Shown here in pieces: positions 27,280 through 39,468 of a DNA stretch of 64,000 nt. The translations under genes and the position numbers were made by a program. The stretch covers positions 39,271,044 to 39,335,043 of the forward strand of contig NC_134649.1 of assembly GCF_030463565.1 (NCBI RefSeq), read 5' to 3'. The notes below the pieces were generated by a model. That model was not told the DNA's origin. It did not search any database and saw only the letters and a list, made by a program, of their open reading frames with translations. Origin of the DNA: Pelecanus crispus (taxonomy: Eukaryota; Chordata; Aves; Pelecaniformes; Pelecanidae). The number at the start of each line of letters is the position of its first letter. Position 1 is the stretch's first letter.

Positions 27280-28255
27280 GCTGGACCCAGCCATGAGGGG
27301 TCTATAATCCTGGGTCATCTCAGTCCTCTCCATCACCCTGAGCTGTGCTAGCTACACCTGCTGACAAAGGGACAGCCAGGCACAGTCTGGGCAGGGAAAC
27401 GCTCCCCGCTGGGTGGGCTTAGTGGGTCCCTGTCCATGCAGCGGTCTGCTGCAGGACAAGCCATGGTCACTGCTTGAGGCAGGGAGCACTGGCCCTTGCC
27501 AGCCCCCAGTGCGTGCAGCCCAGCTGGCATCGATGACCCAGCATCAGGGAAGGTGTCCCACTTGCCCTTTAGCAGCTCAATGGGAGCGTGGGTGTCTGTG
27601 GTTGAAGCTGCAAAAGGTGTGTTTGTTTCCTTCCACTGCATTTTCCCCCTGGGTGGGCAGTTTTCCTCCCATGCAGCCAGACTTGTCTTTGCAGAGGGAT
27701 CCTCACCCACAACTTCCCTGCAGGAAGTCCTGCAGGAAACCACCCTCCAAACGGTACAACAAGCTGCGCTGTGGCCACATGCCCCAGCCCCCAAATGTGC
27801 CCTGCATCTCCCCACATCCACGGGGCAGTCATCTTCTGCAACCCCCAAGAAGCAGAGGGCAATGCTGGTGGTCCCTGCAGCTGGCTGCCATCCCCACTGC
27901 CTCCCCACTGCCCATCGGCAGTGCCCGCTGCAGCCAGACCCAGATCTCCTTTCCATATGCGACGCTTTGTGTTACTGCCTAGGTTGATGCTTTTATGTCT
28001 ATAAGCAGCCAAATTACATTTGCTCTGGGAAAAATGGCAAATGTGGACTTCCTTGGCCACGATGCCGGCAAACCCTAATGCTGCTGGAATGTCATGGTGT
28101 TATTTCCTTAAAAGTGATACTTAATTTCTCTGGTTTCTAAAGAGAAGGAAATGAAGGGAGCAATTTTGCTCTGAAATAACTGCAAGACAAGCACTTATTC
28201 CAGTGGGCGGCTGTTGAAAAGTAGTCACATTTATTTGTTGCCATGCCTGCAGACA

Positions 28256-28280
28256 GTGTCTGTCTGTCTGTCTGTCTCTC
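28256..28280 (+). repeat. (TGTC)n microsatellite
   Basis: About five copies of TGTC followed by a CTCTC end. It lies inside the last CHST13 intron. Confidence 0.85.
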
Positions 28281-30130
28281 TGGTCCAATAGTTTTGAATT
28301 ATGCAAGTGCAGGGAAAAACACCTGAAAAAAAAATCACATTATTAAAATGCCCCTTTTTTTTTTTAAGCACTTGCAAAAAGGGTTTCCAATTTTAAAAGG
28401 TGATGGGGAGCCTCCAGGCAAAAGAAATTTCTGCTGAAAGGTTCGACTCTGCTGCAATGAGGTGCACCACAAGAATGCCTCTTCAGCTATGATTATCACC
28501 TCCCTAGGTGCTATATCGGCTTCATATCCAAGTAGCCAACAATGTCAAAGTCATCTCTTGATAGCAGTTAGAGTCTGTTGACTTGTATTTCCTCCATCTG
28601 AGCATTTTCCCTTATCATCTCCCTCTTCAAAAGAGCAGGGATGGGATGCTTTCTCCTTCCCCTGTCTCAGGTTACTGTCTATGCAGGTTCCTGGACAAAG
28701 TGGTCACTAAGGTGACCTGGACAAGGTTATTTCTTTTGTGGAAATGAGATCCAAAAGGGTCTGAGTGTGGTTTATCCCCTGCAGGAGGAGCTTTTTGCCC
28801 AGATGTTAGTGCCCCTCTGAAGGTGACAGGTCTGCTGGATCATCCACGAGATGGGCACTTTTTCTGAGGATCCCAACTCCTGGCAGAAGCTTTACAAAGC
28901 CCCATCTCCACAGCGCTGCCTCTCCCAGGCGGTGGTGCCTCCCAAAAACCCTTATGGGCCCCCAGGGAGAGGTGAGGGTGCACTTGAAGCTTGGCAAAGG
29001 GTGTCCTTTGGCATGCATAAGTGATGACAGCTGTCAGGAGCAAGGATGTAGGGACCAAGCAGGTGGCCTGCCCTTGCCCTTCATCTTGAGGTTGCCACAT
29101 CTCTGCAGGCTGCAGAGACATTTGCCGTGGTGCCCTCTGATGCTGGCAGGACTGTCTCCACAACCCTGAAGTGGAAGCCACTGTTGTCTTGCGACATGGG
29201 GGTCATTGCATTGCGCTACAGCAACAGCTCCGTGAGATCTGCCCTGGGTTAGCAAACGGGTGGTGAAGCCGTTAGTGGCTGTGGCCCGGACAAGGCTGTT
29301 GGAGGTTCCCAGCGATGACCTCAGGGCTGACCGCGAAAGCTCCCAACCCTTGTGAGCAAAACGGGGAGGGAGTGGGCAGGAGGAGGAGGCGACCTTCCCC
29401 TTCTGAGTTCCTGGAAATGGTTTCCTTCCCCAGATGTTTTAATGACATTTTGGGATTTCTGACAGGAAAGGTCACGTCCCCAAATCTGGAGGGGGTGCTC
29501 AGCTCAGGCGGGGGTTGGGGGGCTCTGGGCTCCTGGGAAGCCAATGCAGCGGCTGCCAGGCCTTGATGCAAGGATCAAAAGGGCTAAAGAAAAAGGACCT
29601 CCCTGCGGACAAAGGAGACTGTGACCAGAGCTGAGGCATCAGACTGGCCTGTGTGGAAAAATGTCCCTCAGGAGAAGAAACCCAAAGACCTTGGGAAGGG
29701 CCACCCCACCACCTCCAGCAGCGCCTCACTCCTCTCCATCGTGCCCTGCCACCCCACCTCTCCTTCAGCTCCCTGTCTGCTCCCCAGGGTTCGACCGTCG
29801 GCGTTAAAGACCATTTTCCTCCACCCGTCTCCCTTTACCCTTCCTTGGCAGCACTCCTGCGCCATTTTCATCGTACATGTCTGCACTCGCGTACCACGTT
29901 TCTGCCTCTGGCTGCAGTGTTTGCAGTGAGCCCATGGGTGTAGGCATCAGCACAAAGCAGCAATGCCCCATTGCAGCCGGGAGGTGTGCGGGGCCCTGCA
30001 CCAGCAAACGGGCTGCACTCTTTGCCCCTGGAGGGTCCAGGAGTGGGGACAGTTGTGGGCCAAGTGTTGTGTGTAGGCCACAATCAGCTTGGGCAAGTTG
30101 GTGACCATCTCCTTTTTTTTTTCTCCCCAG

Positions 30131-30976
30131 TTTGAGCAGTCTTCACTGCAGGTGGTTCACCAGCAGAGACGAGAGCTGTTGAGCAATGTCTGCAACCGTT
30201 ACACCCGCAAGCGGCGTCTCCTGCGGCCGGATGACTTGCGGCACTTGGTGGTGGATGACACGCATGGGTTGCTCTACTGCTACGTGCCCAAAGTGGCCTG
30301 CACTAACTGGAAGCGGGTGATGATGGTCCTGACGGGGCAAGGCAAGTATCGGGACCCACTAGAAATCCCCGCCAATGAGGCCCACGTCTCATCCAACCTG
30401 CGCACCCTCTCTGAGTACAGCATCCCCGAGATCAACCACCGCCTGCGCAGCTACCTCAAGTTCATCTTTGTGCGGGAACCCTTTGAGCGCCTGGTCTCAG
30501 CATACCGCAACAAGTTCACCCGCAGCTACAACACAGCCTTCCACAAGCGCTACGGGACCAAGATCATCCGGCGGCACCGGCAGGAGCCCAGCGACAAGGC
30601 CCTGGAGCGTGGGGATGACGTGCGCTTTGAGGAGTTCGTCTACTACCTGCTGGATCCACGGACGCAGCGGGAGGAGCCCTTCAATGAGCACTGGGAGCGG
30701 GTGCACTCGCTCTGTCACCCCTGCATTGTCCACTACGACGTGGTGGGCAAGTACGAGACCTTGGCCGAAGATGCCAACTACATCCTCCAGCTGGTTGGGG
30801 CCGACACGAGCGTCAAGTTCCCATCTTCATCCAAGACCACCAGGACAACGGACGACATGACGGCCCAGTTCTTCCAGGACATTAGCCCTTTCTACCAAAG
30901 GAGACTCTTTAATTTATATAAAATGGACTACTTGCTCTTCAATTACTCCATCCCCTCATACCTCCGCATCCGATGA
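30131..30976 (+). CDS. CHST13: Carbohydrate (chondroitin 4) sulfotransferase 13, terminal coding exon
   Basis: CHST13 (C4ST-3) transfers sulfate from PAPS to the 4-hydroxyl of GalNAc in chondroitin, acting in the Golgi lumen as a type II membrane protein. This exon encodes 281 residues and a TGA stop. The family's 5'-phosphosulfate site is at residues 51-62 of the exon ([12 protein letters not shown]). The 3'-phosphate site is at 114-128 ([15 protein letters not shown]). The conserved EEPFNEHW (181-188), CHPC (195-198) and VGKYETL (205-211) are all present. A C-terminal NYS sequon lies at 271-273. The end ([20 protein letters not shown]) matches my memory of CHST13 better than CHST11, which has a different sequence there. 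With the 27-residue exon upstream and a missing start exon of roughly 35-40 residues, the protein would be about 345 aa, normal for the family. No frameshift or internal stop is seen. CHST11 is the main alternative, disfavoured also by the SLC41A3 neighbour. Confidence 0.93.
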   Translation, partial: FEQSSLQVVHQQRRELLSNVCNRYTRKRRLLRPDDLRHLVVDDTHGLLYCYVPKVACTNWKRVMMVLTGQGKYRDPLEIPANEAHVSSNLRTLSEYSIPEINHRLRSYLKFIFVREPFERLVSAYRNKFTRSYNTAFHKRYGTKIIRRHRQEPSDKALERGDDVRFEEFVYYLLDPRTQREEPFNEHWERVHSLCHPCIVHYDVVGKYETLAEDANYILQLVGADTSVKFPSSSKTTRTTDDMTAQFFQDISPFYQRRLFNLYKMDYLLFNYSIPSYLRIR

Positions 30977-31445
30977 GGCAGGGGCTGGGGGGAGAGGTGA
31001 GGGAGAGCTGGGTAACTCTCATCTTGCCACAATTCTTCTCCTCCCACCCTGTGCTCATCTCTTGGTTGACTTCTCTCTTGTGCCCTCTCTGTTATGGTCT
31101 GCTCCACATCTGATGCATGGTCTGGAGGAAGGACACCTCTCAAAAGACTGGGGCTGGAGCTTTTCCTTCCCTTTCCCTCCTATCCATCAACATCTACAAG
31201 GGATGGTGGTGGGACTGGACACTGCTGGGTAGGAGGGCTTGCCTTGGCTGGGGACTTTCTTTTAACTAAGAGACTCGTCTGTAGATCCAAGACTTGGGAA
31301 GGCTCCTTTTTCGGGCAGGATCCCTTCAGGTCTTTCTCCTCCTTACTGGGCTGTTGGGGGCGGCCGTGGCGTCTTGGAGGGCAGGGTGGAGTGTGTCAGA
31401 GACTTTCATAGAACCAGAAATAAAGCAATAATTTAATGTAAGTTT
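30977..31445 (+). other. CHST13: CHST13 3' UTR with polyadenylation signal
   Basis: A canonical AATAAA lies at 31419-31424, about 445 bases after the stop. It is followed by a T-rich stretch (TTTTTCCTTTCG at about 31443) of the kind found downstream of cleavage sites. Cleavage is therefore expected near 31435-31445. No earlier AATAAA is seen after the stop. The signal is observed; its use is inferred. Confidence 0.7.
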
Positions 31446-33317
31446 TTCCTTTCGTTTAAAATTGCTCCCACCTTTTCTTTTCGCCTCGTTCTCCTCCGTC
31501 TTCCCCCAGCTTCCCGCGCCATCCCCCATTGCTGGGGAAGGCAGTGGTGTCTTACTGTGACCATGCATTTCTCCCCACTGGGCTGGCAGGACCCAGCTTG
31601 CAGCACTGGCTTCTCATTCCCTGCCACCATGTGCTGCTCCCGTGCGCAGCCAGTGCCTCCCGCATGGGGTGGCCGCATTGCATTGGGGGATGGAGAAAGG
31701 TGCTGGGGCATGTTTGAGGAGCACTGTGCTGGGATGTGGGAGATGGCTATGGTAAGGAAAAGGTGATGCTGGACTGGGAAGGCCAGAGAAGAAAAGTGTG
31801 CACATGCACGCGTGCATGTATGTGTGTATGAGAAAAAATTGAGAATTAAAGTGGGGACAGAGACACCTAGAGGAAAATTCCCCTTTGGCTGGCTGGCTTT
31901 GGACAATTCATTCCTTGAAGCAGAAATGTGGAGGAGGGGGCGAAACACAAAAGAAAATGACAAACTTGGTCCTAGGATTTTAAATTAAAACCAGTCCAAG
32001 GAGCTGTATTTCTTTAAAACCGTATTTTCAGTCTTTCCTTTTTTCTGTTCGGCTTTGGCTTCGTGGCTGCCTTTGTAAATAAACACGCTGGTAATAGATG
32101 CTGTAGAGTGTGTCTGCTGGCTCGGCTGCAAACACTTGACTTATTAGTGCAATACAATGGGAGGTTTTATAAAACCCCAGTGCTCTCAGGCTCTTTGAAA
32201 AAACAGTGTTTTCATCTAACAACTTTTGGCTATTCTCTCTTAACCTTTTTCCTCTCTGCCTCTGATCGGCAGCTATATGCTGACACTCCCTCCTTGGTTG
32301 CTCCATTTGGAGATAGGGTTTAGTAAAGCAATAAAAAAGAAAAATAAATAAAATTGCCGGTGATCCCGGCAGTCTGACTGATTCTCCCAATCTGGACTGG
32401 CGATCTCGCGGAAATGGTCTTTCTCGTGCTATCTCAGCATCTCCCCATCTAGCTGAAACTCAAAAGCACAAAACCAGATTAAATGATGTAACAAATTTCA
32501 TCTGCAGCATTCAGGCTTGGCGTGCATTCCTCCTGCTTTCTCAGGAGTCTCGAGTTCCCTGCTTAGCACTGCCTCTGCTTGGAAAAATCATTGTTCAAGT
32601 CACCACAAGCTCTTTTCATCACTTTTGGTCATGAATCATAATTTGGGGTCACAGTCAGAGTCACAAACGGATGGATTTTTGGATGGATTTTTTTTTTTTT
32701 TCCTTTTCCTAAATACTGTTCCCTGAAGGTAGCTCTTAAAAGCTGGTGGCACAGCAAGTGGCAAGGACAGCTACACAGACTCTCTCCCCGTAGTGCTGTC
32801 TGTGGGTGTTTAGGCAACATCTGGCCGGCTGGGAGCCCCTTTGGGCTCTCTTTGGCGTGAAAGCGAGGGACCGGCGTGCTCTGGGCTTTGTCTTTTGGCC
32901 AGCTGGTTTCTAACCTTTCCTGCAACGGTGGCGATTTGGAGCCGGTCCCGGCTGTGACGGCTGTGTGATCAGCTGCCCGTCCCCTGGCATCCCCACCAGA
33001 CCTGACCCACGGCCCCAAACAGCCGCAAAGCCACACGAGGATGGAGCGAACGCAGCCCTCCAGCCTCAGCCATGGTCTGCTACGGGCAATACCCTGCTGA
33101 GATTTGGTCTGCAACAGGGTGCCTTTTGGGTCACGTAGGACCTTTGGAAATACCCACCTTCGGGCTTTTTCTGACAAAAACAACCAACAGCCACAATCCA
33201 ACCCATTTAGGTCATACCCTTGGCTTCCCCCCCTCCCGCCTAATACCGCTTTCCAAAGCAAAACCTGCCCATGCAAACAGAAAATGGCCACTTTGTATTT
33301 CTGAAGCAACCGCCTTC

Positions 33318-33480
33318 AGCCCGGGCCGGAGCTTTCCGGGCCTGGAAACCCTTTGCCCGTGCCAAAGCCGAGAGCAGCCGGGGCGGGCGGTGCGGCGCCC
33401 GAGCCCTCCCCGCAACGCCCCGAACAACGCTGCAGCGCCGGAGCAAAACGGAGTTACGAGGACACCGTGTGACCGGTGAT
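33318..33480. promoter_or_regulatory. Short orphan CpG-rich patch
   Basis: About 21 CpG dinucleotides occur in roughly 165 bases, far above the surrounding sequence, within a GC-rich segment. No annotated gene start is nearby: the CHST13 stop is 2.3 kb away on one side and the SLC41A3 stop about 6.7 kb away on the other. It could be the promoter of a non-coding transcript, an enhancer-type CpG island, or a GC-biased segment. A plus-strand frame of 127 codons (33271-33654) crosses it but resembles nothing I know. Confidence 0.45.
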
Positions 33481-34799
33481 CCCAACTACAAGCGGTTTAA
33501 TTTGCTGCAAGACATGGGCTGCTGGGAACCGTTTCTCTCCAGGGCTTCTAGTTTGTTTTGGGGTCGTGTCATGTCCCCCCCGTCGTCGTCCCCCGCTCCT
33601 AGCTGTTTCGCTGCATCCCTTTTTTTCTTGCCAGAGGAGAAAATATCAAGGTAATCTAGGCGACCTCTAAAGTTGAATTGGATTTGGTTTTCTCCTCTAC
33701 CCAAGACTGGGAATGTGGTAGTGCCTGATGTGCAACAAAGGCTTGAAAAGCAAGGAGCTTCCCAGGGAGTGCCCCCCAGGAGGACGGAGCAGGGCGTCAT
33801 CCCCTCGGCCCTCGCTGAGCACCCCGTTGTGAGTGGGGAGTGTTTCCAGGAGGATGATGGTGGTCCAGTGATGAAGGGCATGCATGCACCACAGGGATCC
33901 CGAATGGGACCGAAACACAGCCCTGCTTCTTAGTGGCAATGGGGCTTTGGTGCAGCTGCCCTGCGGGGCCACATACCATGTACTGCCCTGCGTTTTGGCC
34001 AAGGTTTGATGACGAGTGGAAGTGAAGACTCTTCCTGGGCAGCCCTGTGACCAACGAGGTGAAGACAGGAGCAACCATCCCACCAGGAATACGCACAGCT
34101 GCTGTCACCTGGAAGAAAGTGCAAAGGGATAACCGCAACGGCAGCCAGGGCATTTCTACCTGTGCATGGATGACTTCCGGTGTTCTTAAATACAAGCCTT
34201 ACACTGCCAAAGAAAACCCCCAACTTGGTATTTCTGCAGGGAAATAAACCTCCCCTGCAGGGCTGGTGCCCGGGGATAAGTGTGGCCATTACCCGCCATG
34301 GCCCCGCACTGAGCTCCCGCACGCGGGGAGCACTGGGAGCAGCTAGCTGGGGGACAAGGAGGGGACACCCCATGGCAAAGCTAGAGCTGCTGGTGGCTGC
34401 CAAAGCAGCCAGGTGAGACCACTGGGGTGGCCCCGCTGCAGTAAATGCAGCGACCCTGCCAAAAGGAGCAGAGGCACCCGAGAGAGTGGCTGCAATGAGA
34501 CGCCTAGCCCATAACCAAGCAGCTCGCCCGCTGGGGTGCATGGGGCCAGGCACTGCGCCTTGCTGGCCAGACAGCGCCGTTTTCTGCCCTGGCTGGAGTC
34601 CTCAGTGCCGCCTGGGCAGCAATGGGTTGGGGCAGGAGGACCCGGGTGGCTGAGGGAGCGCCGCCGCAGCCAGCGCTGCCAAGGTCACCCCCAGCTCAGG
34701 AACAGGAGCCCAAAGACAAACGGAAAAATCCAAGTTAGACGTGACGATCGCACACGGCTCAGCCTCAGGCAAGGAATAACCTTGCAAACTATTTAAACC

Positions 34800-35390
34800 T
34801 TCCCTTCCTCATCCCCCCCATCAAGTGCCTATTAAAAATAAATAATTAAAGGAACAAAACATGGCTGTTGCCATATGAAGAAGCGTTCAGACTTCTGAGT
34901 TGCAGAGTGTCTGTGTCACACAGCTGAGCGAGTGCACCATGGGCACACTCAGCGAGGGGCTCAGGGGGCAAGCACCCACCCTGCCAGGCTGGCTCTGGGG
35001 TTCGGTGCGAGGTTTGGGAGCTGCTGGGGAGCCATCAGAGCACCAGGGATGCAAAAAACAAGAACAACCTCACTTTGATATGTCCATCTGTGCACACATA
35101 TACAATGTAAATAATGATTATATTATAATGTATAATAGAATTATTGCAAATAATTGAAATATTTATAGGTAACAATACATGCATTATATGTAATATGTAT
35201 ATGTGTATAAAGTATGCATTACAAGAATAATTAAACAGCATTTATGATTATACTTACGTATTGTATGTTGAGTGATTATATTTGTATATGACTGTAATAC
35301 TTAATAGCCATTTGGTTTATGTGCGTCTACATATGTGTGTTTCACAACATCGTATTTATTATATAAACACACACATACACCCCAACATAA
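34800..35390. repeat. AT-rich low-complexity island
   Basis: The core at about 35095-35370 is almost entirely A/T with repeated TATA, TAAT and ATGTAT motifs and ends with a CA-rich ACACACACATACAC tract. The composition contrasts with the GC-rich DNA on both sides. No coding potential is seen. Confidence 0.75.
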
Positions 35391-36434
35391 AAGAGGGAGC
35401 ACCTTCCCTTCCTGCAATGTTGAGCTTTGCCACAGTCTGACGTGGCTTAGCAGCTAACGGCGAGCCAGCCCCTTCCTCCCCGTGCCACTAACAGCTCTGC
35501 TTGCTCCAGCCTTCGGAGCGTGGCGGGCACTCTGCCTGGGCTGTGGGTATTCCACGCTACGGAGCCACCACTGGCCCCGTCCCTGGTGACCCACGTGAAG
35601 CTGTTGAGTTTCTCCTTCCAGTGGAACAAAACTGAGCTTCAGTGATAGGGAGGTTTCCTTCCAGAGATTGCTATGCACCACAGATTGGGTTGTTTACCAG
35701 CTGGAGGATTAAACAGATTTCCATCGAAGGGAAAAAAATTATGTAAGTGTTTTCAAGTATGTCTTGGAAGCGGTGTCTCGCTTGAAGGAGGCTTTTCAGA
35801 CTTGCTTGTGTTTGCTGGCTGGCACTTCACTTGTCCCTGGTAAGGATGCTGCATCTTGCACAAAGTAGAGTTTCTGGAAAAATACTGCATTAGGATGGAG
35901 ACAGGGCAGTGAAGCGGGGGGTCAGAAGAAGAAAATTAAATGCTTTGACTATCCCTGAAAACACCCCCCTGCTCCCATCTCCCATCTCTCTCTATAGCTG
36001 GTGACAGCCCTCCCTGCCCCCCACTTTGCTTGCAAAGAGAAACCCTTCTGCACCCAGGAATGAGGGAGCCCCTGACCGACCTTCCTCCCCAATGCAGCTG
36101 AGATCTCCCTCAGGTCCCAGCAGCCATCCCAGCACCCAGCACCACACCCAACACACTGGTCTCGCGGTGGCGCAGGGCAGGCACCCACCCTTCCCAAACT
36201 CCAATGCCCTTCCTCAGGCCCCATCCACAGCGCTGACATGAATCTGAGATTTAGTTTATTGGGGGGCAACTAGTGGCCGATCTCAGGAGTGAGCCTAAAC
36301 TGGACTGCTAATACAGTGTGAAGCAAAAGCAAGGGAGATATTAAAAAAAATCACATTTTTTTGCTACCTCCTACTACAGCCTGGATCAGCTAGCTGATGG
36401 CTGCACAGGGCTTGGAGGATTCAGCACAAAGCAA

Positions 36435-37270
36435 TTTTTTTTTTTTTTTTAATTTCTGCTTTATTCAAAAACAGCCAGTCTCATTCTTCTGCTGACACTC
36501 CACATTCGCCTTTATTCCCTGCAGAGATTAAAACAAGGTAAGCCTTCGACTGGGATCTCGTAGCATTTGATGGGTTTCTCAGTCCAGGGCAAGCGCTGAG
36601 CCTAAATGGGCAGGTCAGCAGCCCAGGACCAAAGAGCAGGAAGAAAGGAGCTTTCTTCTCCCACCTCTTCCTTTTTAAGGACATTGCTTATTTGGGAGCT
36701 GTGAGACCAAATACAAATAAAAGCTGCTGTCAGCTCAAACAGAGGTGCTGGTGACTGTGGCAGGGTGGCTACAACCCAGAGAAAAGCTGGGCACAGTAAT
36801 GACAGACACAGTGGCAGAGAAGCCAGGCCGACTGCTGGCAGTGACTTTCCTGCTGGGTTAGATTAAAGACAGAAATCGCTATGAAATGTCCACACCCCAT
36901 CTGCGCTCTGCTACCCACACAGGTTTGCTCTGAAACCACGTGAATTTTGTGAAGGAAGAGGGAGGAAAGCAACCCTCTCCCCAAATCTCCTCCCCAACAA
37001 AATAACTCCAATACAACGCCACAGGGAGCATAAAACCAGATAGGGCCTGCTGTGATGTACTGAAAGCACTTAAAAGCTGAGGATCCTGCAGGCATTTAAA
37101 CACCAAATCTCTGCTTTTCAGCGGAGGAAAGGGGGACGATTCCTGGACCTCTCGGTGGCCTTTGCCCTGCCGGGACGGAGGCTGCGCTCCGCGCCACCCA
37201 GGCGGCCGGTGCCGGGGGAGGGAGCCGTGCTGCCCACGCAGCGCTGCCCGCTCACTGGAAGGGCCGGGGG
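36435..37270 (-). other. Possible minus-strand transcript 3' end or processed retrocopy
   Basis: Read on the minus strand, an AATAAA (36465 down to 36460) is followed nine bases later by a run of 16 A (36450-36435). That is the layout of a polyadenylated transcript copied into DNA, or of a genuine 3' end next to an A-rich tract. Upstream on the same strand the sequence becomes CpG-rich at 37140-37270 (about 14 CpG in 125 bases), as a gene start would. A 108-codon frame at 36769-37095 has no recognised similarity. I saw no target-site duplication immediately flanking the A tract, which weakens the retrocopy reading. It may be an uncharacterised non-coding RNA or coincidence. Confidence 0.3.
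37140..37270. promoter_or_regulatory. Second intergenic CpG-rich patch
   Basis: About 14 CpG dinucleotides in roughly 125 bases, flanked by AT-rich sequence on both sides. It lies upstream, on the minus strand, of the AATAAA plus poly(A) structure at 36435-36465 and could be that unit's promoter end. No TATA box or coding start is evident. Confidence 0.35.
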
Positions 37271-38074
37271 TGCTTTCTTGGAGGAGCAGGTTCAGATGGA
37301 GTTACAGAAACGCTGATCCAAGCCGTGCTCCAGGGTTACTTATAACCTTTGTTAGCAAAGGCCCTTTCTCATTTGGGCAGGGAAAGGAGGAAAGAGAAAG
37401 AGTAAACAGGCTGAACAGCCAAGTAACTAGCCTTTCACTGCCCTTAAAAAAAGGAAAAAAAAATCCCCTTTTATTGAAACCATTTCCTTTGGTTATATCA
37501 TTTCTCTTGAAGCTGGAAGCAATTTTCAGTTTTAAGTGCATTCCCTGCACTAAGTGCACGGGCACGAGGCTGATGCTTGGCTGCCCACCAAGGGGTACCC
37601 TGGAGAACAGCACATCTTGCTGTGCCCTTTGTAATCTCCCCACACCAGCCCATAGCCCCAACGCCTCCTGCAAGGGGGGAACCCCCAAACCCTGCGCAGG
37701 CAAGGTACAGCATAGGTCACCCCGGCCCAGCTGGGTGCCACAAGTAGGACACAGATGGCATCCATTACGTGTTCCCATCCGTGTCCTGTGTCAACAGTGA
37801 AAACCAGAACAAGCCGAGCTCTGCCCAGAAGCCCCCTGATGAAGGAACACACCAGGGCTTTGTGGCAATCACCTGGCAGAGGAGCAGCCATCTGTTGGGC
37901 ACTAGGAATTGATGCTGGAGGAGGGTGACTGGGGTCCCTTGCAGTCTGCACCAGCCATGGGCTCCAGTATGGGGCTTTTGGGGGATTGGACCAGGGGCAA
38001 GTCTGTGCTATCAAAAGATGGAGTTTCACATGTCTGGGACCCTGCAGAGGGCTGGGGTGGTCCTCAGCAGCTTG

Positions 38075-38108
38075 GCCTTAGGACCAGCCTTGCCTTAGGA
38101 CCAGCCTT
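38075..38108 (+). repeat. Perfect 17-bp tandem duplication
   Basis: The unit GCCTTAGGACCAGCCTT occurs twice head to tail without mismatch, pointing to a recent local slippage event. No function is suggested. Confidence 0.85.
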
Positions 38109-39468
38109 ACCTGATTCACGCCAGCAGCAAAAGCATCAAGGTCCGGAGAGGACCTCTCCAAGGCAGTGGGTACATGCAGCAAGGAGGAGAAAAGACGGTG
38201 TTGAGGCACGAGAAGTTATTTGCCAGGACTGCTCAAGCGAGTGCCAAATTGGAGCTAATAAAGGTTTACAAAATAAAACACTAAGCTCAAGTTATTAAAA
38301 TATATATGTACATATCTCCTAATGCAGCCCCCTCAAACTGGGACCAGCAATCAGATGCTTGCTTTGCTTTCCCCACAAGCTGCCTCAGCTGCTGCGGGTG
38401 CAATTATCACACGTGGGTGCTCGGGGCCAACGGCAGCGCAGCCGAGCAGAGCTGACAGCACACAGGCTGCAGCCAGAGATAAAGCAGCGAGGCCCAAGAC
38501 GGGGGAACATGTGCCTTGAATGCTGAAATCTCCCCCACCATGAAGCTGGTGTGCGCATACTCTCCAGCTCAGCCAGCGTGGGGTAATTCATCCTTCATAA
38601 CAAAAAAAGGAAGAGGAGGCTTGGAGAGGGGGGAGGCGACAGCTTTTTTTTTTTTTTCAGGGAGTGCTTTTCCCCATGCCTGGCAGCCCAGAGCTGAACA
38701 GCTTTTGCTGTTACGCACCTTCAGCCACGTGTTGATCCTGTGCAGAAGTCTCAGCTTTGCAGCAGCTCTGGGAGATGAGAGCAACACTGGGAGCAAAGAA
38801 ACACTCAAGGCCAGTAGGCACCCAACACAGCTCAACTTTAAGTGTTTAAGAGCTGGCAAGTCCTTGAACAAGGCATCTGTCTGCCAGCAGGCTGGGGGAC
38901 TTGACCTCCCCCTTTCCCTCCTCCAAGACATGCAAAGGCAGATTATTATTAAAGTTGAGGCCTAGTGGCATTTTTCAACAGTTTGATCCATGTCTTCAAC
39001 TCCTGACTCTTGGGCACCTTATTATCTGGAGGACCCTACTGCATGTTCGATTTCAGTGGGAATTGGCTGCTTTCAGCCCCACGAGCTTCCCCGACGTGTT
39101 CCTGGCAGCACAAGATACCCACCCTGGAGCAAGGACCTAAGGAGTCATTTGCCAAATCCTCATGCCAAATCGTCACCCAGCCCAACACAGTCCTTATGCA
39201 CACACACAGATTCCAGACTCGTCGCAAAGCAATTCTTAATGAGTGGATGGTGACTGTGGGAGGGGGAATGGGCTTTAGTTCTAACCTGAAACATGGGGGC
39301 TGCAAAAGGCTGCTCTTGGTTAGGAAACACCAATTTACCTGAAGCCCTATTAAAATTGTGCTGTCTAACCCTGAATGGATGACAAAGTGAGCAAGAAGTT
39401 CAACCTGACAAGTCTGAAGTAGAAACAGGCAGAGCCATAGCAAGAAAAAACAACCCCCAAATCCACAG

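Larger units (their letters stand above)
26831..30130 (+). other. CHST13: CHST13 last intron
   Basis: This 3,300-base intron starts GTAAGG and ends with a T-rich tract followed by CTCCCCAG. It contains a (TG)n(TA)n tract at 27215-27279, a (TGTC)n tract at 28256-28280 and otherwise unique-looking GC-rich sequence. Several frames of 150-200 codons overlap one another on both strands around 27348-28060. They share no recognisable protein family and look like chance frames in GC-rich DNA. Confidence 0.85.
31446..39468. other. Intergenic region between the convergent CHST13 and SLC41A3 genes
   Basis: No protein-coding exon is recognised in these 8 kb. The region holds CpG-rich patches near 33318-33480 and 37140-37270, an AT-rich island at 34800-35390, poly(T) runs at 32687-32701, 36435-36450 and 38645-38659, and plus-strand AATAAA motifs near 32332 and 38247. 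Frames of 200-226 codons at 32629-33309 and 33930-34553 on the minus strand have no recognised similarity and overlap other frames in GC-rich DNA, so I do not call them genes. Confidence 0.7.

Noticed and set aside
30375..30860. 161-codon frame inside CHST13
   Set aside because: It lies in another frame of the same strand as the sulfotransferase exon; its Ser/Thr/Pro-rich product is a shifted reading of GC-rich codons.
32629..33309. 226-codon minus-strand frame near the CpG-rich patch
   Set aside because: No family resemblance; it runs through an A-rich end and overlaps several other frames, as expected in GC-rich non-coding DNA.
33930..34553. 207-codon minus-strand frame
   Set aside because: Overlapped by several comparable frames in other phases and on the other strand, and no known motif.
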